From UBA721 sp002705165 (GTDB taxonomy: Bacteria > Planctomycetota > Planctomycetia > Pirellulales > Pirellulaceae), in assembly GCA_045565995.1 (NCBI GenBank), contig JBJLEF010000005.1, positions 248,001 to 312,000 of the forward strand: a stretch of DNA of 64,000 bases, read 5' to 3'. Below, piece by piece: positions 26,542-35,881 of this stretch; the stretch's first letter is position 1, and the number at the start of each line of letters is the position of its first letter. Both the position numbers and the translations under genes were made by a program. The notes beneath the pieces were generated by a model. It was not told the origin of the DNA and searched no databases. It saw nothing but the letters and a program-made list of their open reading frames with translations.

Positions 26542-28560
26542 GTGACCAATTCGTTCTCGAAACTAATGGTAGCCTTTGCTCTTACTACCGTTTTTGGATT
26601 AGCGTCAGTATTTGCTGCACCTTCAACGGACCAGCTACTACCTGATACCACAAAAGCATATTTTGCAGTTCCTGATTTAGACGAGCTTCAACAACGATTT
26701 GAGAAGACTCAAATTCATCAGTTAATGACCGATCCTGTCATCAAGCCTTTTGCGGAAGAACTGAAGCGTCAACTTCAATCTCGCTTCGATCAAACAGGGA
26801 TTCGTTTAGGAATCAGCTTTGAGGATTTGGAAAATCTCAGTGCCGGTGAAGCAGCTTCGGCTGTGATTGCTGTCGAAGATGAAGTGCAACCACATGCTCT
26901 TGCCTTAATCGTAGACGTAACCGGTTCGTTGGAGGATGCACAAGAATTGGTTAATCGCATCGGGCAAGAACTGGTAGAGCAGGGTGCAGAAGAATCCTCC
27001 ATCGAAGTGGCCGGTCAGGAAGTCACTAAGTACACCGTCACAGATGAAGACAATCCAGAAGTCTCCTATAACGCCTACTATATCATTCATAAAGATCACA
27101 TCATCTCCACCGATCATACTAAAGTATTGGCCGATATAATGGCTCGCTTTGAAAACCCTGGAGACGACAATGTCGCCAGCCTTGAAGCCTATCAGGTTGC
27201 TATGCAACGCTGCGATGATGCTTCGGAAGTAGCCGCTCAGATTCGCTGGTTTGTTGAACCTTTCGGTTACGCAAAAACAGTGCAAGCCGCGGCCGGTGTT
27301 GAACCGCAGGGTAAAAACTTCCAGGAATTACTTTTAGGGCAGGGGTTCGGAGCCATTCGCGGACTCGGCGGTTGGGTCGTCGTTGCAGAAGGCGAAAAAG
27401 AATTCACTCACCACACTTTCGTGTACGCACCGCGTGACACGCAAGGCATTGAAGCCCAGATTGCATTAGAAGAGGAAGCCGCAGCAAATGGAATAGAAAA
27501 AGACGAACGAATCGCTGCCAAAGATTCCGATCAGTATCGTTTGGCCGCTCGGATGCTGGACTTCCCCAACTCCGAAAATCAGGCACCACAATCATGGATA
27601 CCATCGAATGTGAGTACCTACACAACTATGAACTGGAATCTGCGAGATACCTTTGAATACGCCAAGACTTTAGTCAATGAATATCTGGACGCCGAAGAAG
27701 GACAGGATCTATTCGAAGAAATTCTTGAAGGAATCGCCCACGATGTTAATGGTCCTCAGCTTGATATCCGAGACGAACTTGTCGGCTACCTGGCTGGTCG
27801 CGTCTCGATCATGACAGGCTTTAAAGAACCTGTCGACATTGATACTCATCAGTGGCTGGCTGCCATCGACATAACCGATGCACCGGCTGTCCGTAAGGCG
27901 GTTGCCAAATTCATGAGTGCCGAACCAAACAAGCAGGAACGTGAATTCAATGGTTTCATAATCTACGAAGTGCTAAACGTCGAGGAAGAAATCGACATCG
28001 AATTAAATCTTGAATTTGGTGATGACAGCTTCGGGGGCGAAGGCTTTGGCGGAGATGAAGGATTTGGCGGCGAAGACTTTGGAGCGCCTGAAGAAGAAGC
28101 CACAGGCCCTCAACCTCTAATCAGTCAATGGGCCGTTACCGTTTCGGACAGTGGTCACATCATCGTTGCCTCCGGTGCCGACTTTATCGAAGATCTGCTT
28201 CAAGCCGAGGAGGCTAGTCAGCTTGACGATACGGACGACTATCAACGCGTTGAAGCTGCTCTGAAATCTCTGGGAGCGAACTCCACTAGCATGCGAATGT
28301 TCAGCCGGCTCGATAAGAAGAACGAACCTAACTACAAACTCCTCCAACAGGGCAAGATGCATCAGTCAGACACCATTGCCGGCAAACTTCTTAATCGCCT
28401 GATGGGTTCACCTAAAGACGAGGAAAACATCGAGAAACTCGACGTATCTAAGATGCCTGAATTCGAAAAGGTTGCAAAATATCTAGGGCCTTCGGGGACC
28501 TATGTCCAAACTCGCGAAGATGGCTGGTTCATTTCGGGTGCTGTTCTAAAAAAGAACTAA
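26542..28560 (+). CDS. Exported protein of unknown function with acidic Gly-rich repeat
   Basis: A 672-residue protein starting at GTG with AAGGAA upstream. Residues 1-25 form a signal peptide ending in VFAAP. The body is acidic and soluble, beginning with LLPDTTKAYFAVPDLDELQQ, a pattern I associate with DUF3352-like secreted proteins of Planctomycetes (tentative). Around residues 493-516 there is a Phe-Gly-Gly-Glu/Asp repeat (FGGEGFGGDEGFGGEDFG). No catalytic motif is visible. Probably periplasmic or surface located. Confidence 0.75.
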   Translation: MTNSFSKLMVAFALTTVFGLASVFAAPSTDQLLPDTTKAYFAVPDLDELQQRFEKTQIHQLMTDPVIKPFAEELKRQLQSRFDQTGIRLGISFEDLENLSAGEAASAVIAVEDEVQPHALALIVDVTGSLEDAQELVNRIGQELVEQGAEESSIEVAGQEVTKYTVTDEDNPEVSYNAYYIIHKDHIISTDHTKVLADIMARFENPGDDNVASLEAYQVAMQRCDDASEVAAQIRWFVEPFGYAKTVQAAAGVEPQGKNFQELLLGQGFGAIRGLGGWVVVAEGEKEFTHHTFVYAPRDTQGIEAQIALEEEAAANGIEKDERIAAKDSDQYRLAARMLDFPNSENQAPQSWIPSNVSTYTTMNWNLRDTFEYAKTLVNEYLDAEEGQDLFEEILEGIAHDVNGPQLDIRDELVGYLAGRVSIMTGFKEPVDIDTHQWLAAIDITDAPAVRKAVAKFMSAEPNKQEREFNGFIIYEVLNVEEEIDIELNLEFGDDSFGGEGFGGDEGFGGEDFGAPEEEATGPQPLISQWAVTVSDSGHIIVASGADFIEDLLQAEEASQLDDTDDYQRVEAALKSLGANSTSMRMFSRLDKKNEPNYKLLQQGKMHQSDTIAGKLLNRLMGSPKDEENIEKLDVSKMPEFEKVAKYLGPSGTYVQTREDGWFISGAVLKKN

Positions 28561-28595
28561 CGACGCCCAGCTGTTAAGTAGCAGTTACTGAAAAA

Positions 28596-29663
28596 TCAAC
28601 GGTGGTAAACACGGACATCTCGATTCGTGTTTACCACTTCTAGTGACCAGCGATAGAACTTGCCATCCAACAATCGGGCCGGTGAATCGAAGTACCTGCC
28701 TAATTCTTCAAGCTCCTGATCACCCGGCTCTTTTTCAGCTGGTTTCAAAGCTGACACAACGAGTAGATAGTAACGGTGGCCAGAAGCAACCTTCATAGCG
28801 AACTGGCCTTGTACGCCAGCGGTCGTAATATCCCCGCCGAGCCGACGAATTTCCAGAATAGTTGGTAACGATTCGTCTAACGGGACTCCCGCAACAATAC
28901 CGTTTTCCACGAATTTTTCACTCGGCAATGAGTCCTCTGGCAGCAACATCACCAGCGCCATCTCGTCGATCGCTTCGGGATCATTGTCCGTGCGAAAGGT
29001 AACCCGGCCTTCAAAATTCACGTAGTCATCTACACCCGCTATCTCAGTCTCAACCTGCGATTTCGAGCCGGGACTCATCATCGTACCTAACCAAAAGCTC
29101 GTGATGGCCACAAACAAAATCAAAGCGGCAAACATGTATAAGCTACTTCTTGATACACCTAACTGCCTGTGGGCTCGACGATGTGAGAAGACTTTAGAAT
29201 CGACCGTGGTTTCTTCAGACACACGATCGGCCAAGTCATCAAAAACCTTCGAGGAAACTTCCACCTTACGACGTCGATCTTCAAGTAAGTTGCTTTGAAC
29301 CGCATCGTTTTCTTTTGAAAGCGATGAACTGCTGTCAGCACATTCCTCACCCTTCGAAGCCAAATTGTCTTCAGCATCTGTCGGCACTTCAAGAGCGCCA
29401 AGATCGCTCTCTAAATCTGACTCCGGGATTACCACCTCGGCTAGATCAACCAATTCCGAATCTTCAGATACAACCGGAGCCGCCGTCATCTCAGGTGGCT
29501 GAGACACCACGGGGGGAGCAATAAGAACTTCCGATTCCTCTGCAACCACGGCAGGCGGAACCCGCAATTGTGCATGACAACCTGGGCAGGTTGCTTCCGT
29601 ATCAGCGCGAGAAACCGGAACTCTCAGGGACTGCTGACAATGAGGGCAATTAAACTTGATCAT
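28596..29663 (-). CDS. Zinc-ribbon membrane protein of unknown function
   Basis: A 355-residue protein starting MIKFNCPHCQQ. Two Cys pairs, CPHC (6-9) and CPGC (26-29), form a small zinc ribbon; a long acidic, low-complexity linker follows; one membrane helix is at about 175-195 (LYMFAALILFVAITSFWLG); and a C-terminal ~150-residue domain is outside. I chose the ATG at 29663 since it starts right at the zinc ribbon, although a TTG 24 bases upstream is open. The layout resembles planctomycete zinc-ribbon/MJ0042-like proteins. Function unknown. It lies 33 bases after the small membrane protein gene, in one operon. Confidence 0.75.
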   Translation of the reverse strand: MIKFNCPHCQQSLRVPVSRADTEATCPGCHAQLRVPPAVVAEESEVLIAPPVVSQPPEMTAAPVVSEDSELVDLAEVVIPESDLESDLGALEVPTDAEDNLASKGEECADSSSSLSKENDAVQSNLLEDRRRKVEVSSKVFDDLADRVSEETTVDSKVFSHRRAHRQLGVSRSSLYMFAALILFVAITSFWLGTMMSPGSKSQVETEIAGVDDYVNFEGRVTFRTDNDPEAIDEMALVMLLPEDSLPSEKFVENGIVAGVPLDESLPTILEIRRLGGDITTAGVQGQFAMKVASGHRYYLLVVSALKPAEKEPGDQELEELGRYFDSPARLLDGKFYRWSLEVVNTNRDVRVYHR

Positions 29664-29696
29664 AAGGGCAATGATATTAAACGCCAATTGGACGTA

Positions 29697-29957
29697 TTAA
29701 ATCTCAGGAGTTGAACTTGGTTCAGGAATAGTGTCCTTATTAGATTGTTCAACAAGATAGAGTGCCATTGCAAGTACTAGCAAAAAGAAAACGATCACAG
29801 ATACCAACAGTCCGATCACCGAAATCACCAAAAAAATCTGACTCGCGCCACCACGCTCAAAGTTACCGGCTACTAAAGCAGCACCGCCGGACACCAAACT
29901 AGTGACGGCCGCTGATACGAGAATCAAAAGCAAAACGACTATGATACGCCGAAGCAT
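29697..29957 (-). CDS. Small two-helix membrane protein
   Basis: An 86-residue protein with two hydrophobic segments (IIVVLLLILVSAAVTSLVSG and IFLVISVIGLLVSVIVFFLL) and a short polar tail ending in EPSSTPEI. The ATG at 29957 was chosen because a strong G-rich ribosome-binding site (AGGGGGGTG) lies 7-15 bases upstream; the longer frame from 29993 has none. It is followed by the zinc-ribbon gene on the same strand. No family recognised. Confidence 0.65.
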   Translation of the reverse strand: MLRRIIVVLLLILVSAAVTSLVSGGAALVAGNFERGGASQIFLVISVIGLLVSVIVFFLLVLAMALYLVEQSNKDTIPEPSSTPEI

Positions 29958-30218
29958 TACAATACACCCCCCTATTCTTCCTAACTTGAGCATTTTAAGG
30001 TAGCGGACGCCGATGTCAACAACTCCGTTGGATTGTCTTTGTTAAGTTCGCTCACATAGAAGCCAAATCCACCGGCATTTATTTGCAATTGCAGCGAAGA
30101 TTCTGGTCAAATGACCTTAGGCAGCAATAATATTGACACCGTCTCTAACGCTAATTTTGCCGATAAAGATAAACAGTCAAATCACTATCGTTAACCTTCT
30201 TGCCCGTAATATGAGTTA

Positions 30219-32603
30219 TTGACTGTGCTTTCAGCACCTGCCAAATTTCGAAGAACCCATTGTGCCTCGGCTGCTGGCATTAGTTTGCTTATGCTCATAT
30301 TTATTGCCAGTGGACTTCCGGCGGCAATTTATACGTTAAAGAACAACGTCCAGGTCGAAGGAGAACCCGGAAAGATCGGGGGCATCGGAGAAACGCCACT
30401 CGCCTCCGGAAACACGGCAGGTGAAGTCTCGAATAAGTTAGTCCACTTTGCCGATGACGGGATTCGCCGCACTTTCTTTTCGCAGTACCAAGTCCTCAAT
30501 TTCGTTAACTCACCTTCAGGCAGTCTCGAACGAATCATGCTAAAACAACGGGTTGCAACCGTTGGAAAACGGTTGGTCGCTGTCGGGCCTATTCTGAATA
30601 TTACGACCTTTGATGACTTCGGACGACGTACAGTGACCATGAAAGATGCTCGAGGCTCACTCCATCTTGTCCAGGGAGTTACCGAAGTAAATTCAAAATA
30701 CATTAAGCTTGAAACCCTGTTCACTAAGACACCCATTATTTGGGAAACACGGCTCGCCACCAGTAGCATGCCGACTCCGATTCTGAGCAAAATCCTGAAA
30801 ACTCATCTGGATATGAGAAACCCGGACGATCGGCTGAAGATTGTCAGACTCTACATGCAATGCGAACGATACCGAGAAGCCATGTTCGAATTGCAATCAG
30901 CGATCGAGCAGTTTCCCGAGTTGGCAAATCTCAAAGAACAGATTTCTCAGCTTCGACAAGCTCTGGCTGACAGACTTATCGAAGAAATCGAAAGCCGGCA
31001 ACGGGCTGGACAACACTCACGGGTATACACATGGTTAGACAATTTCCCCAGCGACGGAGTGGCGGTAGAAACATTGCTCCGAGCGCGAGATTTACTAAAG
31101 GATTATGACGAACAATCGAAACAGCGCGATACCGTCTTCGCTTTGTTTGATAAACATGCCTCCCAACTGGAAGAACAGGAAACCACGGAGGCCGTTGCCA
31201 GGATCCGCAAAGAGATCTTCGGTGAACTGAACATCAACACACTGCCTAGGTTTGCAGACTTTGTCAGACTTAGTGAAGATCCAGAGATTGGCTTCGATCA
31301 AAAGCTCGCCATGGCGATCAGTGGCTGGTTGATGGGGCAGGGTGAAGTCACCCAGAACCTAGCTGTTGCCATTTCGTTATTTGATGTCCGCAATGCCATT
31401 CGTCAATACCTGACTAGTAAAAATGCTGAACAACGTCGTGAAATACTCAATAAGATCGCGGGGCTCGAAGGTGGCACGCCTGCAAATATCGCTCGTTTAC
31501 TCAATGCCATGAAACCCGCAATTCCGCTTGAACCGCAGGCACACGAAGATCCGTTACATTTCACTTTTGAAACGACCGGAGCGGACGATAAGATTTTCCG
31601 TTATGTCGTTCAATTGCCACCGGACTACGATGCCTATCGCAAATACCCAACCATTGTGAGTCTTCATGGAGCGGGTAATTCTCCTGAACAACAAATCGAT
31701 TGGTGGGCCGGGTCCTACAATAAACAAATGGATATGCGACTAGGACAGGCTTCTCGACATGGTTATATTGTGATCGCTCCCGCGTGGACTGAAGATCAGT
31801 ATCAAGCTTCTTACCAGTATTCTGCTCAGGAACATTCCCGAGTGCTTTACGCTTTACAGGAAAGTCTGCAGCGATTTGCGATTGATACGGACCGCGTATT
31901 TCTAAGTGGTCACAGTGTCGGTGGAGATGCAGCCTGGGATATTGGTTTAGCACACCCGGATCTATGGGCCGGCGTACTCCCGGTTTGTGCGACAGCAGGC
32001 AAATATGTCACTCGGTACTGGAAAAATGCCAAACACGTTTCACTCTACTTCGTGTCGGGTGAAATGGATGGAAATCGGATAGCTCAAAACGAACGTGACT
32101 TTAACCGCTATTTAAATCGTTCCGGCTTCGATACGATGATCGTCGAATACAAGGGCCGTGGGCATGACCATTTCCAGGATGATATTCATCACATGTTTAG
32201 CTGGATGCGATTTCATCGTCGAGAATTCAACGTTCCCGAATACAACGTCACCACACTTAGACCCTGGGACAATTACTTCTGGTGGGCAGAGTTTACCGAT
32301 TTTCCTCCGGATACGGTGACGTTACCACTGGAATGGCCTCCAAGTACTGCGCGAGCGATAGAAATCGAAGCGTCGGTCAGTCCAAACAATCGCATTCGGA
32401 TTAAGAGCGCAGCGGCAAGCATCTCGGTCTTCTTAACCCCAGACCTAGTTGACTTTGAGAAGAATGTCACGCTCAACGTCATCGGACGTGAACGCATTGT
32501 ACCTGTCACCGCCAGTGCTGAAGTCATGCTCGAAGATGTCCGTCTGCGAGGAGACCGACAGCACCCGTTCTGGGCGAGATTCGATTTTTCTCGAACGCAA
32601 TAA
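30219..32603 (+). CDS. Exported protein with C-terminal esterase/PHB-depolymerase-like domain
   Basis: A 794-residue protein. The N-terminus has a signal-like hydrophobic stretch (LLMLIFIASGLPAA, about 22-36); the first ~450 residues hold a beta-rich segment and a helical middle with repeat-like spacing; and the region ~455-670 is an alpha/beta hydrolase with VSLHGAGNSPEQQ, GHSVGGD (Ser566 as nucleophile), SGEMDG and GRGHDHF (candidate His). This resembles LpqC/poly-hydroxybutyrate-depolymerase-type esterases. The start is a TTG; a GTG six bases later is an alternative. It is convergent with the HpcH/HpaI aldolase gene. Confidence 0.8.
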   Translation: MTVLSAPAKFRRTHCASAAGISLLMLIFIASGLPAAIYTLKNNVQVEGEPGKIGGIGETPLASGNTAGEVSNKLVHFADDGIRRTFFSQYQVLNFVNSPSGSLERIMLKQRVATVGKRLVAVGPILNITTFDDFGRRTVTMKDARGSLHLVQGVTEVNSKYIKLETLFTKTPIIWETRLATSSMPTPILSKILKTHLDMRNPDDRLKIVRLYMQCERYREAMFELQSAIEQFPELANLKEQISQLRQALADRLIEEIESRQRAGQHSRVYTWLDNFPSDGVAVETLLRARDLLKDYDEQSKQRDTVFALFDKHASQLEEQETTEAVARIRKEIFGELNINTLPRFADFVRLSEDPEIGFDQKLAMAISGWLMGQGEVTQNLAVAISLFDVRNAIRQYLTSKNAEQRREILNKIAGLEGGTPANIARLLNAMKPAIPLEPQAHEDPLHFTFETTGADDKIFRYVVQLPPDYDAYRKYPTIVSLHGAGNSPEQQIDWWAGSYNKQMDMRLGQASRHGYIVIAPAWTEDQYQASYQYSAQEHSRVLYALQESLQRFAIDTDRVFLSGHSVGGDAAWDIGLAHPDLWAGVLPVCATAGKYVTRYWKNAKHVSLYFVSGEMDGNRIAQNERDFNRYLNRSGFDTMIVEYKGRGHDHFQDDIHHMFSWMRFHRREFNVPEYNVTTLRPWDNYFWWAEFTDFPPDTVTLPLEWPPSTARAIEIEASVSPNNRIRIKSAAASISVFLTPDLVDFEKNVTLNVIGRERIVPVTASAEVMLEDVRLRGDRQHPFWARFDFSRTQ

Positions 32604-32622
32604 CGGCCAGTTATATCCGTAA

Positions 32623-33420
32623 TTAATAGCGAGCGAGGTCACCCACCTTACGGTTAGGCATTACGGCTTCAAGAGATTCCGTGGCGCGCTCCACCATAAA
32701 CTTGAGATCACTGGCAACTGCGATAAACTGCATCCCTTGTTCTGCGCGAGCCAAGGCACCTTCAGGATCCATTTCGTGAATTCCTGTTGGAGTTCCAACT
32801 GCTTTACCAGCGCGAATCACTTCCTGAATAGCGGCTTCATGTTCTTCCGCGGTAGGGAATGATCCGTCTTCTTCACGCATTTGGAATCGAAGGTCATTGG
32901 GACCAATAAAAATGGCGTCGCAGCCCGGCAGGTTATAGATAGCTTCAGCATTAGCCACACCCTCCGGGCTTTCAGTTTGCAGCACAACAAGAATTTCATC
33001 ATTTGCCTGTGCTCGGTAATCCCCGGCCGTGGCTCCAAAGTTCATATTATGGCTACCGCCGCCAACGCTGCGATTACCCTCCGGCGGAAACTTAGCTGCC
33101 GCGATCGCTGTCTTTGCCTGGTCCACGGTGTCGACCATCGGTACCACGATTCCCCAGGCGCCGGCGTCTAATACTCGTTTAATATAATGATGACTCCCTT
33201 CGGGAACACGGGCCAGCGGTACACAACCAGCATCTGCAACAGCGGCAAATATCTGTTCGGCCTGACTCCAATCAAATGCTCCGTGTTCAATATCAAGGGT
33301 AAGCCAGTCCCAACCCATCCGTGCCATCACTCGAGTTCCAAGGAAATTCCCCAGAGTTAGCCAGGTACCAAAGGTCGGCTCACCATTTCGTAGTTTCTCT
33401 TTTACTGGATTCTTTCGCAT
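32623..33420 (-). CDS. HpcH/HpaI family aldolase
   Basis: A 265-residue class II pyruvate-type aldolase. Motifs seen are FGTWLTLGNF, LTLDIEHGAFDW (family active-site region), PLARVPEG, GAWGIVVPMVDTV and FIGPNDLRF. Such enzymes cleave or make 4-hydroxy-2-oxo acids (for example in aromatic or deoxysugar breakdown) with a divalent metal. The ATG at 33420 was preferred to one 33 bases upstream because AAAGGTG precedes it. The exact substrate is not predictable. Confidence 0.9.
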   Translation of the reverse strand: MRKNPVKEKLRNGEPTFGTWLTLGNFLGTRVMARMGWDWLTLDIEHGAFDWSQAEQIFAAVADAGCVPLARVPEGSHHYIKRVLDAGAWGIVVPMVDTVDQAKTAIAAAKFPPEGNRSVGGGSHNMNFGATAGDYRAQANDEILVVLQTESPEGVANAEAIYNLPGCDAIFIGPNDLRFQMREEDGSFPTAEEHEAAIQEVIRAGKAVGTPTGIHEMDPEGALARAEQGMQFIAVASDLKFMVERATESLEAVMPNRKVGDLARY

Positions 33421-33584
33421 GGGTTGGGCACCTTTACGGTAATGAGGGTTCATAAAGTGGATAATACTAGTCTTTCAAGTTCCCGAAGGACTCTCAAGTA
33501 CCCTCAGGAAGAATTCGAAAACTACTGACTTGCTAAATCTATGGCTAGGAAAACCCGATATTAAAGAAGAAGGGGAATTTCACA

Positions 33585-34835
33585 ATGTCACAACCAATAC
33601 CAAACCTATTATTCTGCCAAATGAGCCGACTCTGCTGTCGTAGCGTTGCCGTCTGTCTATTACTGGTCAATATCATACAAGCACAGATTACAGACCGCTA
33701 CGAAGCCGCACGTAAGCAAATGGTGCATACTGCGGTTATTGGAAGCGGAGTCAAACATGAACGCGTGATTCAGTCGATGCTGACAACGCCTCGACATGAA
33801 TTCGTACCGATCAATATTCGTAATCAGTCCTACTTCGATATGGCGTTACCGATCGGTGGACAACAAACAATTTCAGCACCGTTTATCGTGGCTTATATGA
33901 CCGAAGCTCTGAACCCCCAACCTACGGACAAGGTATTAGAGATTGGAACCGGCAGCGGTTATCAGGCCGCAGTGCTTTCTCCGCTGGTAGGGTCCGTTTA
34001 TTCCATCGAAATTGTGGAAGAACTCGGCTATAAAGCGAAGTCAACACTACAGAAGCTCAAATATAACAACGTCAAGACAAAAGTCGGGGACGGCTTTAAA
34101 GGCTGGGCTGAATATGCTCCGTTCGACAAGATCATCGTGACTTGTTCACCGGAACGAATCCCCATTCCTCTCGTACAGCAACTGAAAGAAGGGGGGCGCA
34201 TGGTGATCCCTGTTGGACAAAGATACCAGCAAACAATGTATATCATGCGAAAAGAGAATGGAAAGCTCAAGGCAGAAGCACTGCGTCCAACGTTGTTTGT
34301 CCCGATGACAGGTAACGCGGAAGATAGCCGTCAAATAAAACCAGACCCACTTAATCCTCAACTGTTTAACGCTGACTTTGAAACGGTCAAAGAAGGTTAT
34401 GAGTTTATCCTTGGCTGGTACTACCAACGTCAAGTTAAATTGGCATCCGGACCAGATACCGCGCAGGGAAAGTACTACGCTAAATTCACCAATGAAACTC
34501 CCGGACTGTCATCACATATGCTTCAGGGGTTTGCGATTGACGGTCGAGCTATTGGTAGCCTGGCAATCGGAGTACAAATTAAACTAGACGAAGTTCGGCA
34601 GGGTAGAACAAGAGATGAAATGCCTCTGTTTGCCATCTCGTTCTACGACGATAGCCGACGTGAAGTCGGAATAGTAACGCTGGGACCGTTTATTGGCTCT
34701 CATAACTGGAGCCCCGCACAAAAAATCGTACGTGTCCCTATTCAGGCACGTGAAGCTATCCTGCGCGTCGGATTGTTTGGAGGCATCGGTGAGTTCTCTA
34801 TCGATGAACTGAAGATACGACCCAACAAACGCTAG
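33585..34835 (+). CDS. pcm: Exported protein-L-isoaspartate O-methyltransferase with C-terminal extension
   Basis: A 416-residue protein with an N-terminal signal (residues ~15-33, ending IIQAQ). Residues ~37-243 are a PIMT-type methyltransferase: PRHEFVP, the SAM-binding VLEIGTGSGYQAAVLSP (117-133), a substrate-type region QQTISAPFIVAYM, and PVGQRYQQ. PIMT repairs isoaspartyl residues in aged proteins. The last ~170 residues form an added beta-rich domain reminiscent of carbohydrate-binding or jelly-roll folds (not identified). Ordinary PIMT is cytoplasmic and ~210-220 residues, so both export and extension are unusual. AAGGGGA precedes the ATG. Confidence 0.85.
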   Translation: MSQPIPNLLFCQMSRLCCRSVAVCLLLVNIIQAQITDRYEAARKQMVHTAVIGSGVKHERVIQSMLTTPRHEFVPINIRNQSYFDMALPIGGQQTISAPFIVAYMTEALNPQPTDKVLEIGTGSGYQAAVLSPLVGSVYSIEIVEELGYKAKSTLQKLKYNNVKTKVGDGFKGWAEYAPFDKIIVTCSPERIPIPLVQQLKEGGRMVIPVGQRYQQTMYIMRKENGKLKAEALRPTLFVPMTGNAEDSRQIKPDPLNPQLFNADFETVKEGYEFILGWYYQRQVKLASGPDTAQGKYYAKFTNETPGLSSHMLQGFAIDGRAIGSLAIGVQIKLDEVRQGRTRDEMPLFAISFYDDSRREVGIVTLGPFIGSHNWSPAQKIVRVPIQAREAILRVGLFGGIGEFSIDELKIRPNKR

Positions 34836-34969
34836 TCCCAGCGGTTTCTACGCTCGCATTACATTAGTCCTGCTGTTAAACTAGGCAAGATAACAAGATA
34901 TGTTTCCGGAGGTTTTCCCACAGCATTATTGGGGAAACTCACAAAGAAGCAAAAAACCGAGGCAATTCG

Positions 34970-35743
34970 ATGCGTAACCTAAAATCTCTAATATTCCTGA
35001 CGTTTCTAACACTAAGTGCTTTTGTAACCCCTCAGGCCGAAGCCCAATTGCTCAACCCGTGCTGTCAACCAGTCCCGGTTTGCTGTGGGCCCGTGATTGT
35101 ACGCCGACCGATCATTCGAAACGCTGCTGCGGAATTACGTATGGCCGTAAATTACCATCTCAACTATCGCTTTTATCGTGGGGTAGTCTATGGCAGTCCG
35201 GTGATTACTCACCACCATCACGCTGTTACTCCAACTCCAGCCGAATCTCATGCATCTGAAAAACCATATCTTGACGAATCGGATGGGCCAAGCGACTCCG
35301 TACTGCAACCCGTTCAGCCAGCAACTCCGCTTCAACCTGTAGAACCTCAGCCGCTGCCCACCGGAGATTCACCACAGGAAGAGCCCGATCTCGATGCTGA
35401 ACCGCGACAACCGCAGGCTGCACCGGCAGACAAACCCGTTGAGACACCAGCCAATGAAGATACCTTCCAGATTGAACAACCGACCACTGCCACAATCGTC
35501 GTGACGGTCCCCAAAAATGCCGTCGTCACTATCAATGGTAAGCCAACCACATCGGTTGGCCCGACTCGTACTTTTATTTCACGCAATCTCGACCCGACTG
35601 CTCGCTATCGCTTCAACATCGAAGTCAGTTGGATAGCCGGCCCCTCCAACTTCAAAGTTGCCGAAGCAATCGAGCTGGCTGCTGGTGGAACCATTGCCAA
35701 ATCCTTTTCCACTCCTGACGCACCTATCGCGGTAAAAAAATAG
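34970..35743 (+). CDS. Secreted TIGR03000-domain protein
   Basis: A 257-residue protein with a signal peptide (cleavage after ...QAEAQ), a Cys-rich mature N-terminus (CCQPVPVCCGP), a His/Pro-rich and Pro/Glu-rich low-complexity middle, and a C-terminal domain (TIVVTVPKNAVVTINGKPT then SRNLDPTARYRF) that matches the planctomycete TIGR03000 pattern. Function unknown; location is outside the cytoplasm. It is monocistronic, with a terminator downstream. Confidence 0.82.
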   Translation: MRNLKSLIFLTFLTLSAFVTPQAEAQLLNPCCQPVPVCCGPVIVRRPIIRNAAAELRMAVNYHLNYRFYRGVVYGSPVITHHHHAVTPTPAESHASEKPYLDESDGPSDSVLQPVQPATPLQPVEPQPLPTGDSPQEEPDLDAEPRQPQAAPADKPVETPANEDTFQIEQPTTATIVVTVPKNAVVTINGKPTTSVGPTRTFISRNLDPTARYRFNIEVSWIAGPSNFKVAEAIELAAGGTIAKSFSTPDAPIAVKK

Positions 35744-35787
35744 CGTTGAATTAGCCGTTGCCGATTCGCGTTACCGAATGCATACTG

Positions 35788-35827
35788 AAAAGTTCCTTAG
35801 GCAGAGACCTGCCTAAGGAACTTTTTT
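35788..35827 (+). terminator. Rho-independent terminator after the TIGR03000 gene
   Basis: AAAAGTTCCTTAGGC-type arm (35788-35802) pairs with GCCTAAGGAACTTTT (from 35811) around an 8-base loop, followed by a T-run. It lies 45 bases after the stop codon. Confidence 0.93.
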
Positions 35828-35881
35828 AATGAATAAAGCATTTTTAAACCAAATTATTTATCCTCTTTTAGGAACGATATT

